A stretch of DNA of 64,000 nt from the NCBI GenBank assembly GCA_019828595.1, contig JAHQRK010000035.1, positions 124,001 through 188,000 of the forward strand. Reading direction: 5' to 3'. Below are positions 1-10,022 of this stretch, one piece after another (positions within the stretch are counted from its first letter, which is position 1; each line of letters starts with the position of its first letter). The notes beneath the pieces are model-generated. The model was not told the DNA's origin, did no database searches, and saw only the letters and a list, made by a program, of their open reading frames with translations. Position numbers and translations under genes: made by a program. The stretch comes from Aphanomyces cochlioides (taxonomy: Eukaryota > Oomycota > Saprolegniomycetes > Saprolegniales > Verrucalvaceae).

Positions 1-1125
1 CAGCTTGGCCATGTCCGTTGGGGTCACAGCGTCCAAGTGGTTGACACGCGGAACCTTTGCACGTTCTTGTCGCTGGTTGCCGCTCAGTTGGGCCGTTCCT
101 CGTTGGCTGCGATGCTCTCGCAATGCTTCAGTGTGGCGCTGGTCATTCAAGTACTCCTTCAAGTCGTCCATCGAGGTGAAGCGCATCGAGGAGATCCACT
201 TGGCTTGGCTCGGATCCGCCAGCGAGTTGCAAAAGCACCGTAAGTGGTCGACAAAGTGCTTCCGATTGGTATCGTACTTGGGACCGATCTTCGTGGCAGC
301 CGCGTTGAAGCGGAAGTGGTACTCGCGGATAGTCTCGTTCTCCTTCTGACGCATTGTGTAGTAGACCTCCTGCTTCGGCACCGGGCTGAGGATGTACTCG
401 CGGACGAAACTCGCGCGCACAGCCTTCCAAGTGGATCGTTCGTCAGCTCGCAGCTGGTTGTACCAGTCTTGGACGACTCGGCCGACAGTCAGGCGGAACT
501 TGCGCTTTGCCTCGTCGTCAGTCCATCCGCTGGCGGTCGCATTTTCCTCGAATCGTCGGAGGAAACTTGACGCCGCATCGGTGCCGTCGGCGGATCCGTT
601 GAATCGCTGCAGCGGTTCGAGCGCGAGGATATGCAGATGGGGAGCATTGTTGGAAGGGAGCCCAACAGGCGCAGCGTCCATGTTCCACTCGTCAAGATCG
701 TCCTCGTCTTCCTGCACTTGCACAGGGGACTGACCGCCTTGCAACTGCCGCAGCAGATCTTGGTTCTGTCTGACCAGCACCGCGATCAATCTCGCTTGGT
801 CGTCGGCGGGAGCCATCGGCGATCCATCGGCATCCATGTCTTCATCGTAGCCACCAACATCGCTGTCGTGGCTTTGGAATTCCGCGGGATTGTTTTTGCT
901 AGAGCGCGATCGCGCGTCTAGGTTGGTCGTAGTGGCGTGGGTCGGTGCCGCTACTGATTGATATTGCCCAAAGGCAGTTGGAGTCTGCCCGTAACGACTC
1001 CTGGATGCCGACATCGCTTGCTTCGCTTGCTCTGACGGGTCCAATTGCATGTCCACCGAAGTGGACGTCTGGTTGTCTGCTGACGCGTCCGACAGCAGGG
1101 TGGCAGGGTTAGCAGGTCTAACCAT
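1..1125 (-). CDS. Gag of a Ty3-like LTR retrotransposon, partial
   Basis: The minus strand is open for 375 codons from an ATG at 1125 to the window edge, so the 3' end is missing. The first ~170 residues are low-complexity, rich in S, A, Q and D. A helical core follows that fits a retrotransposon gag (capsid) domain: a segment with RFEENATASGW, then a DWYNQL tryptophan motif, then REYHFRFNAAATKIG. Gag forms the cytoplasmic particle that packages element RNA. The gene lies 42 bases inside a primer-binding site and an LTR, the expected order. Ty3 type is inferred from the gag pattern; no reverse transcriptase is visible to confirm it. No stop or frameshift was seen in the part present. Confidence 0.8.
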   Translation of the reverse strand, partial: MVRPANPATLLSDASADNQTSTSVDMQLDPSEQAKQAMSASRSRYGQTPTAFGQYQSVAAPTHATTTNLDARSRSSKNNPAEFQSHDSDVGGYDEDMDADGSPMAPADDQARLIAVLVRQNQDLLRQLQGGQSPVQVQEDEDDLDEWNMDAAPVGLPSNNAPHLHILALEPLQRFNGSADGTDAASSFLRRFEENATASGWTDDEAKRKFRLTVGRVVQDWYNQLRADERSTWKAVRASFVREYILSPVPKQEVYYTMRQKENETIREYHFRFNAAATKIGPKYDTNRKHFVDHLRCFCNSLADPSQAKWISSMRFTSMDDLKEYLNDQRHTEALREHRSQRGTAQLSGNQRQERAKVPRVNHLDAVTPTDMAKL

Positions 1126-1149
1126 TTCTTCGTTCGTGTGCTCAACCTC

Positions 1150-1165
1150 CCGGTTTGTGGCACCA
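1150..1165 (-). other. Candidate primer-binding site
   Basis: On the minus strand the sequence TGGTGCCACAAACCGG starts 2 bases after the inferred LTR end and 25 bases before the gag ATG. A leading TGG pairs with a tRNA 3' CCA. The tRNA species was not identified. Confidence 0.5.
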
Positions 1166-1167
1166 CT

Positions 1168-1828
1168 TGTGGGATGGTCGGATCAGTGAAGTCCGAGCTT
1201 CTCGCCGCAAGAAAAGGGGGTGGAAGGTTAGAGGTCGCCTGGGGCTTTTAGGTGAGCCAGACGCGATCGAAGGAAATGGAAAGGCACGACTGTGGGTTGA
1301 AAGTCCGCAGTAGTTGACCGCTGCTGGAGGAGGGGACGGTGGGGAGGACCGGAAGGGGGTTGGTTGCTCGGTTGCCCACGAGCTACGCCTAGCGTTGACT
1401 GGCGTTGGTGAGGGCGATTGACGGTGCGGGTTTTCGACAGACCCACGGAACTCCTGCAAACTTCTTGGCGCTTAAACTCTCTCGACGGGACGCCACAAAC
1501 TTAGAGGTTCATTCAACGCCAGCCAAAAAGAGCTCTGTCTAACTACTGCTTCTGTTTCCTAAGCTACTCCTAACTTCGCACGCACGCGTGTTAATCCGCT
1601 CGCTCTCGCTCCTTGATTGGTCTTCAGGTCTTGCTCGCCATCTTCATTGGCCATAAACTTCAGTCGCACGCCCGTAGCCTGCTACCAACACTGACTGACT
1701 GCTTGGTCGGCTCGCTCTATTGGCAGTCGTTGCCCTGGCTAGCTGTGTCCTGCTTTTCCATTCATGCCGCCCGCTCGTTGGCCATAATTCGCACACAATC
1801 GAGCACCGAAATCCACTCGCCATCCACA
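1168..1828 (-). repeat. 5' LTR of the Ty3-like element
   Basis: The 661-bp segment begins TGTGGGATGG and ends CCATCCACA on the plus strand, giving TG...CA ends in a short inverted repeat. It lies between the primer site and ankyrin-derived DNA. Its boundaries rest on the terminal motif and spacing only, because the partner LTR is outside the window. ORFs within it show no protein signature. Confidence 0.55.
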
Positions 1829-1934
1829 ATGATTGGCACTCGTCTGCCAGTAAGATCTCTTCTCCGTGTGTCGGACGTGCGTTGGATCGGTTACGCGAGT
1901 GGCGGCTCTGCCACATCAGTATCACGCGGCGTGC

Positions 1935-2345
1935 GTTACATTGTCTGGTATATCAATTCCCTTCACGACACCTAAGTGTCGATGTTTTGCGGCCATGTAC
2001 AACGGACTGTTTCCCTCCTAGTCGACGTAGACGTAGTCATTACGAAGCATAAGGTAGTGTTGAGCTTTACATTGTCTGGTATACCAATTCCAGCTTGATG
2101 AGCCAGTAACTCCTTGACATCCTCCAAACGTCCATCCACAGCAGCTAGATGCAGCGACGTGCTGCCGTCCGATGTCCAACTTTAGCAACTACTTCTTGAG
2201 ACACAGTAACGTCGTTGGCAGCATCCACGGCGGCGCCATGTACCAAGAGTTCTTGGACAATCTCTATGTAGCCGAGATATGCAGCCCAATGCAGACGTTG
2301 CCAGCGTGCCGACAAACGCCACCACATCTTACCACATGCATCTAT
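1935..2345 (-). pseudogene. Ankyrin-repeat protein pseudogene
   Basis: Three ankyrin modules are readable on the minus strand but not in one frame. The first (about 2330-2200) reads LHWAAYLGYIEIVQELLVHG. The second (about 2180-2070) is in another frame with TSLHLAAVDGRLEDVKELL. The third (about 2010-1935) contains SPLYMAAKHRHLGVVK and follows a stop. The modules end in a shared GIPDNV or DIPDNV phrase, seen at DNA level as a 23-bp near-repeat 132 bp apart. Ankyrin repeats mediate protein binding and are abundant in oomycetes. The frameshift and stops make this a relic, and the Ty3-like LTR lies just beyond its 3' end. Confidence 0.75.
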
Positions 2346-2757
2346 CACGTGCTTGTCGTTGCGCTTGTTGGGTTTCACCATCGAAAAATGCTCGCCGTTC
2401 ATTGCTGGTTTGTCTGTATTTCGTCGTCTATTTTAACGTGTGATCACGAAAGTTTGGCCAAACGTCGGCAGGGTCCACCCAGAAAACATCGCCAGAAAGC
2501 ATCGCTGATGAATCCCAGCGACCCAAAAATGATGCCAACGTCATGGGCAGTGTTACAATTTCCGCAGCGGAAGTTGCGGAATGAGGGTGTCAGACTTTCG
2601 CAAATTAACGAAAACTCGACTGCAAAGTATACTACAGTATTAATAGTCTCTAGGTTAATTCAACGTACTAAGCATGTGCGAAGTAGTTTAGTATATCAAG
2701 AACACAACGTATCTGAAAGGTGGCATCAAATCCATCTCTATCGCTGCTGAGAGAGTG
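2346..2757. other. No gene recognised
   Basis: A plus-strand ORF crosses this stretch but runs antisense to the ankyrin relic and has no domain-like pattern. Nothing else could be supported. Confidence 0.4.
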
Positions 2758-3226
2758 TTATATCCGCATTTTCCGCAAATGTAAGAATGGTATTGTCTGA
2801 TTGATTCAAAATTTCCGAACTTGGCTGAAATCGATCAAACTTTGAATCAATCACCAAATCGAACCAGCCAATCAGAGTCCAGAGTTTGTTTAAAACACAC
2901 ACAAAACACACACACATTAATTCACATACCTTCCGATTATACTTGAATTCACTATTGCCAGATGGATCACACAACTTTCGTCGATTTTGATCAAAACTGT
3001 AAATTTGGATAAAAAAGACAACACTGCCCAAAACTGTCTAGGGCCCAATCTCTTCCTTTTAAGCCATGCTCTTGAGTGTTGGCCCGCCGTGAACATATAC
3101 CGAGGTCTGCCCATCGTGAGCCAATCGATGTGCTAATCGATTAGCCAATCAAAATGAATTTAAGAATATTTTCAGCCAATCATAACTTTATCACTACTAC
3201 GATTCCTGACACGAAACTACATAATG

Positions 3227-3275
3227 TCGAAGCGAGATAATGCTATAATATTATTATAGCATTATCTCGCTTCGA
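3227..3275. repeat. Perfect 24-bp-arm palindrome
   Basis: Bases 3227-3250 are the exact reverse complement of 3252-3275, with one central T. The arms begin TCGAAGCGAGATAATGC and are AT-rich toward the centre. It is not in a convincing gene. Confidence 0.9.
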
Positions 3276-3324
3276 TTATAGATGTGATTATATTATAGCC
3301 CATTGTCAAGTCTATAGTATAATC

Positions 3325-3600
3325 AACACTCAGAAATTCTTTTCGCAGTTCATTGAAATTATAGATTTTGACTATAAGCTGGTGTAATGAGTGACAGAGG
3401 TTCTGGGTGTCGTCGTGATTGCTTGAACAACTGAACATCATGCTTGCACTCGACAATGCTATATCTGCTCGAAATATATGGTTAATGATACCTCAAGAAC
3501 GATCTCAATTTGAACCCTTGAATGACGTGATTTGCGTGGCCTTGTTTGGACTTATGAAAGCAGGAACAAAGCGGTTGGTGGCTTGCATGCATATTATTCT
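3325..3600 (+). pseudogene. PIF/Harbinger transposase N-terminal fragment (PIF-1 family)
   Basis: Residues encoded at 3440-3600 (MLALDNAISARN, then LMIPQERSQ, then VALFGLMKAGTKRLV) parallel the start of the PIF-1 transposase at 5166 (LALEDGDD, LMIPDERFY, LALFRFSKQGITRML). Upstream, TTCTTTTCGCAGTTC at ~3340 resembles the PIF-1 left terminus. Only the N-terminus remains, so this is a truncated relative. Confidence 0.6.
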
Positions 3601-3850
3601 CTCAAATTCTATTCATTATTTGCGACTTCATCGATATTATATTGTCTTTTTCACCCAAATTTGTATTTTTTTACCAAAATCGAATTCTATTCCAAATCGA
3701 TTCGATCATACTGAAGTCAAGTATAAATTGAAAGTATGGCAAACGTCCCCAATTAATTACACGTGTGTCTGGGTGTGTTTTGCGTGAAATAGGTAAATAC
3801 TCGATTCTGATTGGCTGAGCGATTTGCAGATCGATTTGAAAAATCGATAC

Positions 3851-5032
3851 ATTTCGGACCCCCTCACAATTTCGAATGAAATTGACAATATGACACAGGA
3901 TATAAATCGACAGAGGAAATTTTTCATGATTATAGAGGGCGATCTGTAATCATTTTTCATAAGTCGGAAATGTAGGAGCTATATTTGATATTTTGATGAA
4001 TCGTAGGAACAATATTCCGATATTTTCCATTTTTTCGAATAAAAAACCTCACACATTAATTTGATTAAAGTATGAAATTCATTTTGATTGAAATTTTTGA
4101 CAAATTGTAGGTCCAAAATTCCTACGATTCATTGACCAATCATACATCTAGAAAATCTCTTTATATTGACCAATCATAATGTTTATGCCATCGATCTTGT
4201 GTTTGGAGTGTATGAATGAGCGCCTAAGTTCACGAGCCGGTCAGAGCGGCACTGCAATGCATATGCACCTTCTACTTATGTTAGGCTTAGTCATCTGAAG
4301 CTTCAGGCGACAACTCAAGCTCGATATAGAGAGAAAGACTTGACTGTGACTACAGTAGACGGCTGATATTGTTATGTGTTTGATGCCCTCGACCAAATGG
4401 CTCATGTCGTGCCTCGCGTCCACCATAAACATAACTCAATAAATAAATACCTTCGCGTTACAAAGAATGTCCTAGCTCCCCCTTTGTTGTATGTGTATTA
4501 TCTTACCACTGATTCACTTTGCTCATATTTGCCCCATGATGTGCATCAAGCAGACTGCGTCGTCAGACTGCATTGCATATCTCTAGGCAAGCGCATAATG
4601 TCGGATTGCCTCCCTGAATGAGGTGCTTGACGCATTCTAGATATTTTGAAACCTTTGCCCTGAAACATGTTTTCACAACACACAATCGTGATTATATATA
4701 TTAAATTCATTTAAAAAACGCTTCGTTCGGCATTAGAAAACTACACATAGCATGTGCGTCATCTGAGCTAGACACAAGCTGCTGGAGTTGGGACCATGTT
4801 AACTTCAACGTCGCTCACAAAGTTTTAACTTGGTGAATCGAACGATCTCAACTCAATTCAAATTCAGCCAATAATTATGCGATATTAATTTGATTCGTCA
4901 AAATCGAAATGTAGGCAATCCATTCCTACGATTTCCAATCACAATACATCAAAATTTGACTACTGTATAGATTTATGAATTATCAGAGGCACTCTCGAAA
5001 ATCGATATTCTATAATCAAATCTATAATAGTA
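3851..5032. other. AT-rich intergenic DNA
   Basis: No coding region was recognised. The stretch has scattered CCAATCA motifs and three occurrences of a CCTACGATT-like word (near 4000, 4120 and 4925, both orientations), which suggests old transposon ends. A 63-codon minus-strand ORF at 4241-4432 shows no recognisable family. Confidence 0.4.
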
Positions 5033-5165
5033 GAGAGTTTTCGCAGCTCGTTTTATGAAGTCTAATTATACTTTAAAGCATAATATAATACAAATCTGTA
5101 ATCCGCTGAAAAACCGATTTCGCACTTAAAAACAAGCCTTTGGATGTTATTATAGTATAATATCA

Positions 5166-6245
5166 ATGGTTCAGAGGTTTTGTTTCAAATTTCATTTTGA
5201 GTTGATAGCCATGGATTCTCGCTTGCTGGTTCTCGCTCTAGAGGATGGAGACGATAAAGCAATGCTATTGCTCCTTGATCGGTCCCTCAGAGAACGTCTC
5301 ATGATACCGGATGAAAGATTCTATATGGACTCGATTTGCGATCAGACATGCCTTGCTTTGTTTAGATTTTCTAAGCAAGGAATTACGCGCATGCTTTTGT
5401 CAATGAGGTTGCCTGATGTACTAGTTACCAGCGACAGAGACAAAATATGCACTTATGAGGCGCTTTTGATTGTTCTACGACGTTTGAGCTATCCTAATCG
5501 ATGGATTGATATGGCGATGATGTTTGGTCGTAGTATTCCTTCACTTTGCAAAGTATTTAATCATGCCGTCAACATCCTCTATGATAAATATCGTTCTAAG
5601 ATTGAATTCGATAGTGCTTGTCTCTCTATGCTTGCTCATGAATCTAAACTTGCCATCTCTCGCAAGACCAAATTCGAGACCGATTGTGTCGCCTTCGTCG
5701 ACGGCACAGTTCGCCCAATAGCCCGTCCTGTGTACTTCCAACAACAAGCCTACAATGGTCATAAACGTGTGCACTCCATCAAGTTCAAAAGCCTCACGAT
5801 TGCTCACGGCCTTATCATCAGTATGTTTGGGCCTATCGAAGGGCGTCGACATGACGTTGCCCTTCTCCGCGAAAGTAACCTGGGCTTACACTGGCGTGCT
5901 GCTGTTCCCGAAGGCCACTACATCAACGGTGATCCTGCCTACCCCTTGCGCCCATGGCTCCTCAGTCCCTATAAGGCAGCAAAGTTAACTGCCAAGCAAG
6001 CTCTCTACAACTCCAGAATGAGCTCTGGACGAGTCTCAGTAGAATGGTGCTTTGGCGACATTCTCCGCTTTTGGGCCTTCCTTGACTACAGAAAGAATCT
6101 CAAAGTCTTTCTCTCTCCAGTGGCCAAGCTATACTTGACTGGAGTGCTTCTGACGAACTGCTTGACATGCGAGCGGGGCGGCAATCCAACAAGCCTCTTC
6201 TTTGGAGTCGATCCTCCTGAGCTTGAAGAGTATTTGGCGCTTTGA
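5166..6245 (+). CDS. PIF/Harbinger (HARBI1-like) DDE transposase of PIF-1
   Basis: The 359-residue ORF is intact. The N-terminal half carries the helical region usual in these enzymes. The nuclease core reads AFVDGTVRPIARP (first Asp ~179), then an RRHDVALL box, GDPAYPLRPWLL (second Asp ~256) and RVSVEWCFGDI (catalytic Glu ~293). These are the three acidic residues of the DDE_Tnp_4 family, which cuts DNA at the terminal repeats in the nucleus. A second ATG at 5211 (MDSRLL) is also possible and aligns better with the fragment at 3440. Length is normal for the family. It converges on the partner gene ending at 6444. Confidence 0.85.
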   Translation: MVQRFCFKFHFELIAMDSRLLVLALEDGDDKAMLLLLDRSLRERLMIPDERFYMDSICDQTCLALFRFSKQGITRMLLSMRLPDVLVTSDRDKICTYEALLIVLRRLSYPNRWIDMAMMFGRSIPSLCKVFNHAVNILYDKYRSKIEFDSACLSMLAHESKLAISRKTKFETDCVAFVDGTVRPIARPVYFQQQAYNGHKRVHSIKFKSLTIAHGLIISMFGPIEGRRHDVALLRESNLGLHWRAAVPEGHYINGDPAYPLRPWLLSPYKAAKLTAKQALYNSRMSSGRVSVEWCFGDILRFWAFLDYRKNLKVFLSPVAKLYLTGVLLTNCLTCERGGNPTSLFFGVDPPELEEYLAL

Positions 6246-6443
6246 TGCAAAACTTGTTTAAAAATACATTTCGTTTTTCGTCAAATTATATCATTTTGTT
6301 GATAATTTAGCTTATCTAAATCTGTCATCCTTGTGTATAAAATATCTCGTTTTATAATCCTATACATTTCAATTTATTGAAGAACTATTTTGGTAATTTA
6401 TTTTGTTCTTGTTTAAACTAAACTATTTTGAAAAATATTTTTA

Positions 6444-7143
6444 TTATTGCTTTGATAACTGCGCCAACAGCGCTGACATCAGCGCCATGCTTTGCTGCTG
6501 GATTTCGAGCTGCTTCTCTTGTATGCTGATTTGTCTCTCCTCGATATCGAGTTTGCGTCTCTTGGTTGCCTCGTCTTCCATGGTTTGACGCTCACGAATT
6601 CTTTGGTTTGCTTCGAGGTACGTGTGGATGCAAAACTTTTTGTCATCCGTCTTCTTTTGAATCGGCTTGATTGATTCAAGGGCTGCGTCTCGGATCGCTT
6701 TGCCGCCTTCTCTGTCCGCTTCCTCTTTTTTTGTCTTGTTCGCCTTCTCCTCTTTGAGCGCGGCCGCCTCCTCGACCAAACTATGGTACTCCGTGAGGAG
6801 CTGGACCTTCTCGTCGTTTTCTTCATCAACACCTAGAAATATTAGCATGACGTAACAAATAAGAGTACCTGAAGCCTTTTTCGACTGTCGCTCGTCATCG
6901 ATGAACTTCTGGTAGATGAGTCGAAGCCTTACTTGACAGCTGTGAGTCGTTACCGCCATGCCATTGAGCTGCAAACGCTGCGCAATGTTCTTCCAACAGT
7001 CTTTCTCTGTTCGAGAACAAGCCGTCATCGCCCAGTACTTCGCGCAAGAGGAGAAGGTCGTGCTCATCCTTGAAATTGAACCTTGTCTTCCTTGATTTGG
7101 AGTCTTCGGCTGCGTCATTCGGTCCTTCGCATTCGCTTGCCAT
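6444..7143 (-). pseudogene. Myb/trihelix-like partner protein of PIF-1, frameshifted
   Basis: From ATG 7143 the frame reads MASECEGPNDAAED and enters a Myb-like helix (DEHDLLLLREVLGDDGLFSNRE). The family pattern then jumps frame near 7015 and resumes as DCWKNIAQRLQLNG, with VRLRLIYQKFIDDE after it. Such partner proteins bind element ends and help import the transposase. A possible 36-nt GT-AG intron lies at 6833-6868; it keeps frame, so it could be retained. The C-terminal ~150 residues are charged and probably coiled coil (EERQISIQEKQLEIQQQ). One indel near 7015 breaks the gene. Confidence 0.65.
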
Positions 7144-7519
7144 GACAGAATGCAATATGAAAGTTGGTTGGTGCTCATTTAACACCCTTTAAAGCCATTC
7201 TGTAGAATTTGTTTAATTTTAAAGGATATAATATTATGCAGGTCAACTTGCTTTATTATAGACGCCGTCCTATAATGCTTTTATTATGATTTTTAATCAT
7301 AAAAGGATAGGATTTGGAAGGATCCTTCAAAACACTATATTTATAATATAATCTATAATATAATACAGTTTGCGAAAACTCCGTAGTGGGTGTCAAAGTT
7401 GCAACAACATAAAAACAGCAAGAAAAAAAGGAGTTCATTTGGGTCAATAGTATTCGACTCAGAGAGCTGCAACTCTGAAACCCCCCACAAGTAGGACAAC
7501 ACCAACAACGTAACGACAG

Positions 7520-8788
7520 ATGGTGCGGATCAGCGATCGTCGAATGCTGCTCCAGCTTGGTTTGCTTCACTTGGAGGCAAGAAATCGCCACCGTGTTGCG
7601 CGTATATTGTTCCGCGTGCACGACAGTGCGACTGATGACTTAGACGACGTCGCATTTCTTTGGTTTCTGTCTATTCTGTCGAGACGATATTTGAACCCAC
7701 GAATACATGTCATCCAGCACTCACGATTCCACCACTTTATCTACAACGTTCGCGAGACTCGATTCAAAAAATTATTTCGACTTAACAGGACGTCGTTTTG
7801 GCATTTGGTTGATGGTTTATCTCCTGCTCGTTGCTTTCGCAGTGTGAATGGTAAAAATGCAGAAGGCCCCCGTGGAGCACCACTTGGTTATTTTTTGTAT
7901 TATATAGGCACAAATGGAAATGCATGCTCTAACCCTCATATATCATCAATGTTTGATATTGGAAGCGGCACCGTTGCTGCGTATATATCGCGTACGCTTG
8001 AGGCCGTCCTCTTGAAATGGAAACAATACCTTAAATGGCCAAACATTGTTGAATCAAAGAATATTGCATTAAACATCAAGGCAATCTGTGGCTTTGAAAA
8101 TTGCATTGGATTTATTGACGGTACTTTGTTTCCCTTTGAGAATAAGCCAACACTTCATGGCGAAGATTACTTCTCCAGAAAAGGCTGTTATGCTGTTGCT
8201 GGACAAATTGTTTGTGACGATCGTGGCGTAATTCGAGATATCTTTACAGGATGGGCAGGATCGACCAATGACAATCGAATTTGGAGAAATTGCAAACTCC
8301 ACCTCAAATGGGAAAAATACTTCGGTCCGACTGAATATCTTCTGGGAGATTCAGCATACAAGCCGTCTAAGCAGCTTGTGCCAGCCTTCAAGGCAGCGCC
8401 TCATCAACGAATGCCTCGAATGAAAGAATTCTTCGACAATCAGCTCGCAAAGGGCAGAATCAAAGCCGAGCATTGTATAGGAATGTTGAAAGGTCGCTTT
8501 CAGCACCTTAAACGTATCAGAAGGCAACTGGATGGCAAACAAGCTATGATTGGGGTCATTCAAATCATTGTCGCCTCCTGTATTTTGCATAATTTTCTTT
8601 TGCAAGAGCATGACGTTATCCCTGACGAGTGGATTGAAAGTAAAAGAAATTGCTATTGTAATGCGGATGTGAGGGGCTGTGTCTGGTGCTTTCCTGCGAG
8701 TGAAATGGACGCCAATGATGAAATCAATGACGATAATTCTCGACGACAAACATGTATGGAGCACATACTTGAAAGATCAAGGTTTTAA
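7520..8788 (+). CDS. PIF/Harbinger DDE transposase of PIF-2
   Basis: The 422-residue ORF is uninterrupted from ATG 7520. The order is an N-terminal helical region (FKKLFRLNRTSFWHLVDGL), a helix-turn-helix-like segment (SMFDIGSGTVAAYISRTLEAV), then the nuclease: GFIDGTLFPFENKP (Asp ~200), a GWAGSTNDNRIW box, LLGDSAYKPS (Asp ~277) and KAEHCIGMLKGRFQHL (Glu ~317). All acidic residues of the DDE_Tnp_4 superfamily are present. The enzyme should excise and insert the element through the matched 20-bp ends. The C-terminal tail is acidic and lacks a recognised domain. It differs strongly from PIF-1, so the two are separate lineages. Confidence 0.88.
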   Translation: MVRISDRRMLLQLGLLHLEARNRHRVARILFRVHDSATDDLDDVAFLWFLSILSRRYLNPRIHVIQHSRFHHFIYNVRETRFKKLFRLNRTSFWHLVDGLSPARCFRSVNGKNAEGPRGAPLGYFLYYIGTNGNACSNPHISSMFDIGSGTVAAYISRTLEAVLLKWKQYLKWPNIVESKNIALNIKAICGFENCIGFIDGTLFPFENKPTLHGEDYFSRKGCYAVAGQIVCDDRGVIRDIFTGWAGSTNDNRIWRNCKLHLKWEKYFGPTEYLLGDSAYKPSKQLVPAFKAAPHQRMPRMKEFFDNQLAKGRIKAEHCIGMLKGRFQHLKRIRRQLDGKQAMIGVIQIIVASCILHNFLLQEHDVIPDEWIESKRNCYCNADVRGCVWCFPASEMDANDEINDDNSRRQTCMEHILERSRF

Positions 8789-8994
8789 TTGTAGTAGCAG
8801 TTGCAGTAAATTCATGAATACAACGCCTGGGTCATCCAATACGTCTGTCACCTGATGTAGCCCAAATCTAAGTCAATTTTCAATTATCACAGACCTTGAT
8901 TCGCCCGTGATTATCATGGCTACATGAATGATGACTACTACCTAAGACAATAAGTTGACCGTTGACACGAGTAGAGAATCTAAGTCACTTTTAA

Positions 8995-9025
8995 TTATCA
9001 CAAACATATTTATCGTTTGTGATAA
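8995..9025. other. Hairpin between convergent genes
   Basis: TTATCACAAAC and its exact reverse complement form an 11-bp stem around a 9-nt loop. The same word recurs at ~9033 and, with one change, near 8886. It lies between the 3' ends of the two PIF-2 genes, so a shared 3'-end signal is possible but unproven. The rest of the 338-bp gap shows nothing else. Confidence 0.5.
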
Positions 9026-9126
9026 CTCTTAATTATCACAAACGCTGATTCACGATGAATGGGAAGGATATCATGGAATTATGAATATGACAATTACAAA
9101 CGACAATGAATTAACTTCTAACACGC

Positions 9127-10022
9127 CTAGAGAGGGCATACGTAGTCTATTTCGTGCTCGGGCCATCCATCTTGTTTGAGCTTGCGTCTCGTCTCCACGG
9201 TTTTCAAACGTTTTTCAAAACTTTGAATTTCCTTCTTTTGATCAAAGTCCCACTTTGCTTCGGCAGATTTCAACTCGAGTATTTTTTTGTTCAACTTGGC
9301 TTCTTCAGCGAGACGCGCTTCTCGATGCAACTCAATTTCAAGCCTCTTTTCCTCGATATCACATTCCAAACGAAATTCATCTTTTTTTTGTTTAATCTAA
9401 AGCAAATTAGTAAATTAGTTTACGGCATTGGAAATCTTACCTCGTCTTGACGTAAATTGAAAGACTGGCGTGTGATCTCAGTCCAGTCGTCTAGTTTAGC
9501 TTGCATTGCAGACCTCTTTTTTTCGACTGGCGTATTGGAATCAATCGACATTCTTTTTTTCTTCAAGTTTTGAGAGTTGGTCTTTTTTGAATCCGATTCA
9601 TTTTCACTGTCCCTTTGGCCAGCAAAATCTTCGTCGAGCTGCTCACTCGTTGCCAATGGCTGCGTCGAAGCGCGGTCACGCATTACATCGTCCATTTCAA
9701 AAAAATATGGACAGCGGCGCTTGATTTCTTTGTTGATTGAGTCCTCGTCATCGATGCCTTGTCCAGTATGTTCACGCCATTCTCGCGCTTCTCGATAGGA
9801 CGACTCAATCGATGAGATTTTGGCTATAATGTCTTTTGCATTCCGATTGTTAATGCCGTTTTTTATCATCAAACGGACAATTTCGTTTGCTAGAGATGCC
9901 TTTGTAGCACCAGAGTGCTTGTCGCCTCCCCGCCATCGCACGTAGTTGGACTCGTTACTAATCCAACTAATCAAAACATCCATGCTGGATTTACCGCCAT
10001 CGACGCCGTCAGTTTGCCACAT
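9127..10022 (-). CDS. Myb/SANT-like partner protein of PIF-2 (two exons)
   Basis: Exons 10022-9441 and 9396-9127 join in phase 0 across a 44-nt GT-AG intron (9397-9440), giving 283 residues. The N-terminal domain (MDVLISWISNESNYVRWRGG, later SLANEIVRLM and SSIESSYREAREW) matches a DNA-binding module commonly found beside oomycete Harbinger transposases. A nuclear-type basic stretch (LKKKRMSID) and a C-terminal charged coiled coil (EIELHREARLAEEAKLNKKI) follow. It likely binds the terminal repeats and recruits the transposase. The ATG at 10022 is the first in frame; the frame is open ~23 codons further with an arginine-rich sequence, so an upstream exon is possible. Confidence 0.75.

Larger units (their letters stand above)
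2758..3850. repeat. Degenerate element with imperfect inverted arms
   Basis: About 2860-3020 and the reverse complement of about 3640-3815 align imperfectly. Shared landmarks are AGCCAATCAGA, a run of ACACACA motifs, and ATACTTGA followed by CGATTTTG. The arms flank ~600 bp holding a perfect palindrome and a PIF transposase fragment. This looks like an old non-autonomous DNA transposon or foldback remnant; ends and target duplication could not be fixed. Confidence 0.45.
5033..7382. mobile_element. PIF-1: PIF/Harbinger transposon
   Basis: The ends are imperfect inverted repeats: GAGAGTTTTCGCA at 5033 and, read inward from the right, GGAGTTTTCGCA at 7382. GTA flanks both sides (5030-5032 and 7383-7385), a plausible 3-bp target duplication, although the family usually uses TWA. 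Inside are a plus-strand transposase and a convergent minus-strand Myb/trihelix-like gene, the usual two-gene layout. The partner gene is frameshifted, so the copy may be non-autonomous. Confidence 0.7.

Noticed and set aside
1142..1459. ORFs within the Ty3-like LTR
   Set aside because: Low-complexity Pro/Ser/Arg-rich readings in an LTR; no protein features.
4241..4432. 63-codon minus-strand ORF with a DARHDMSHLVE segment
   Set aside because: It vaguely resembled a retroelement tail, but nothing around it supports that.
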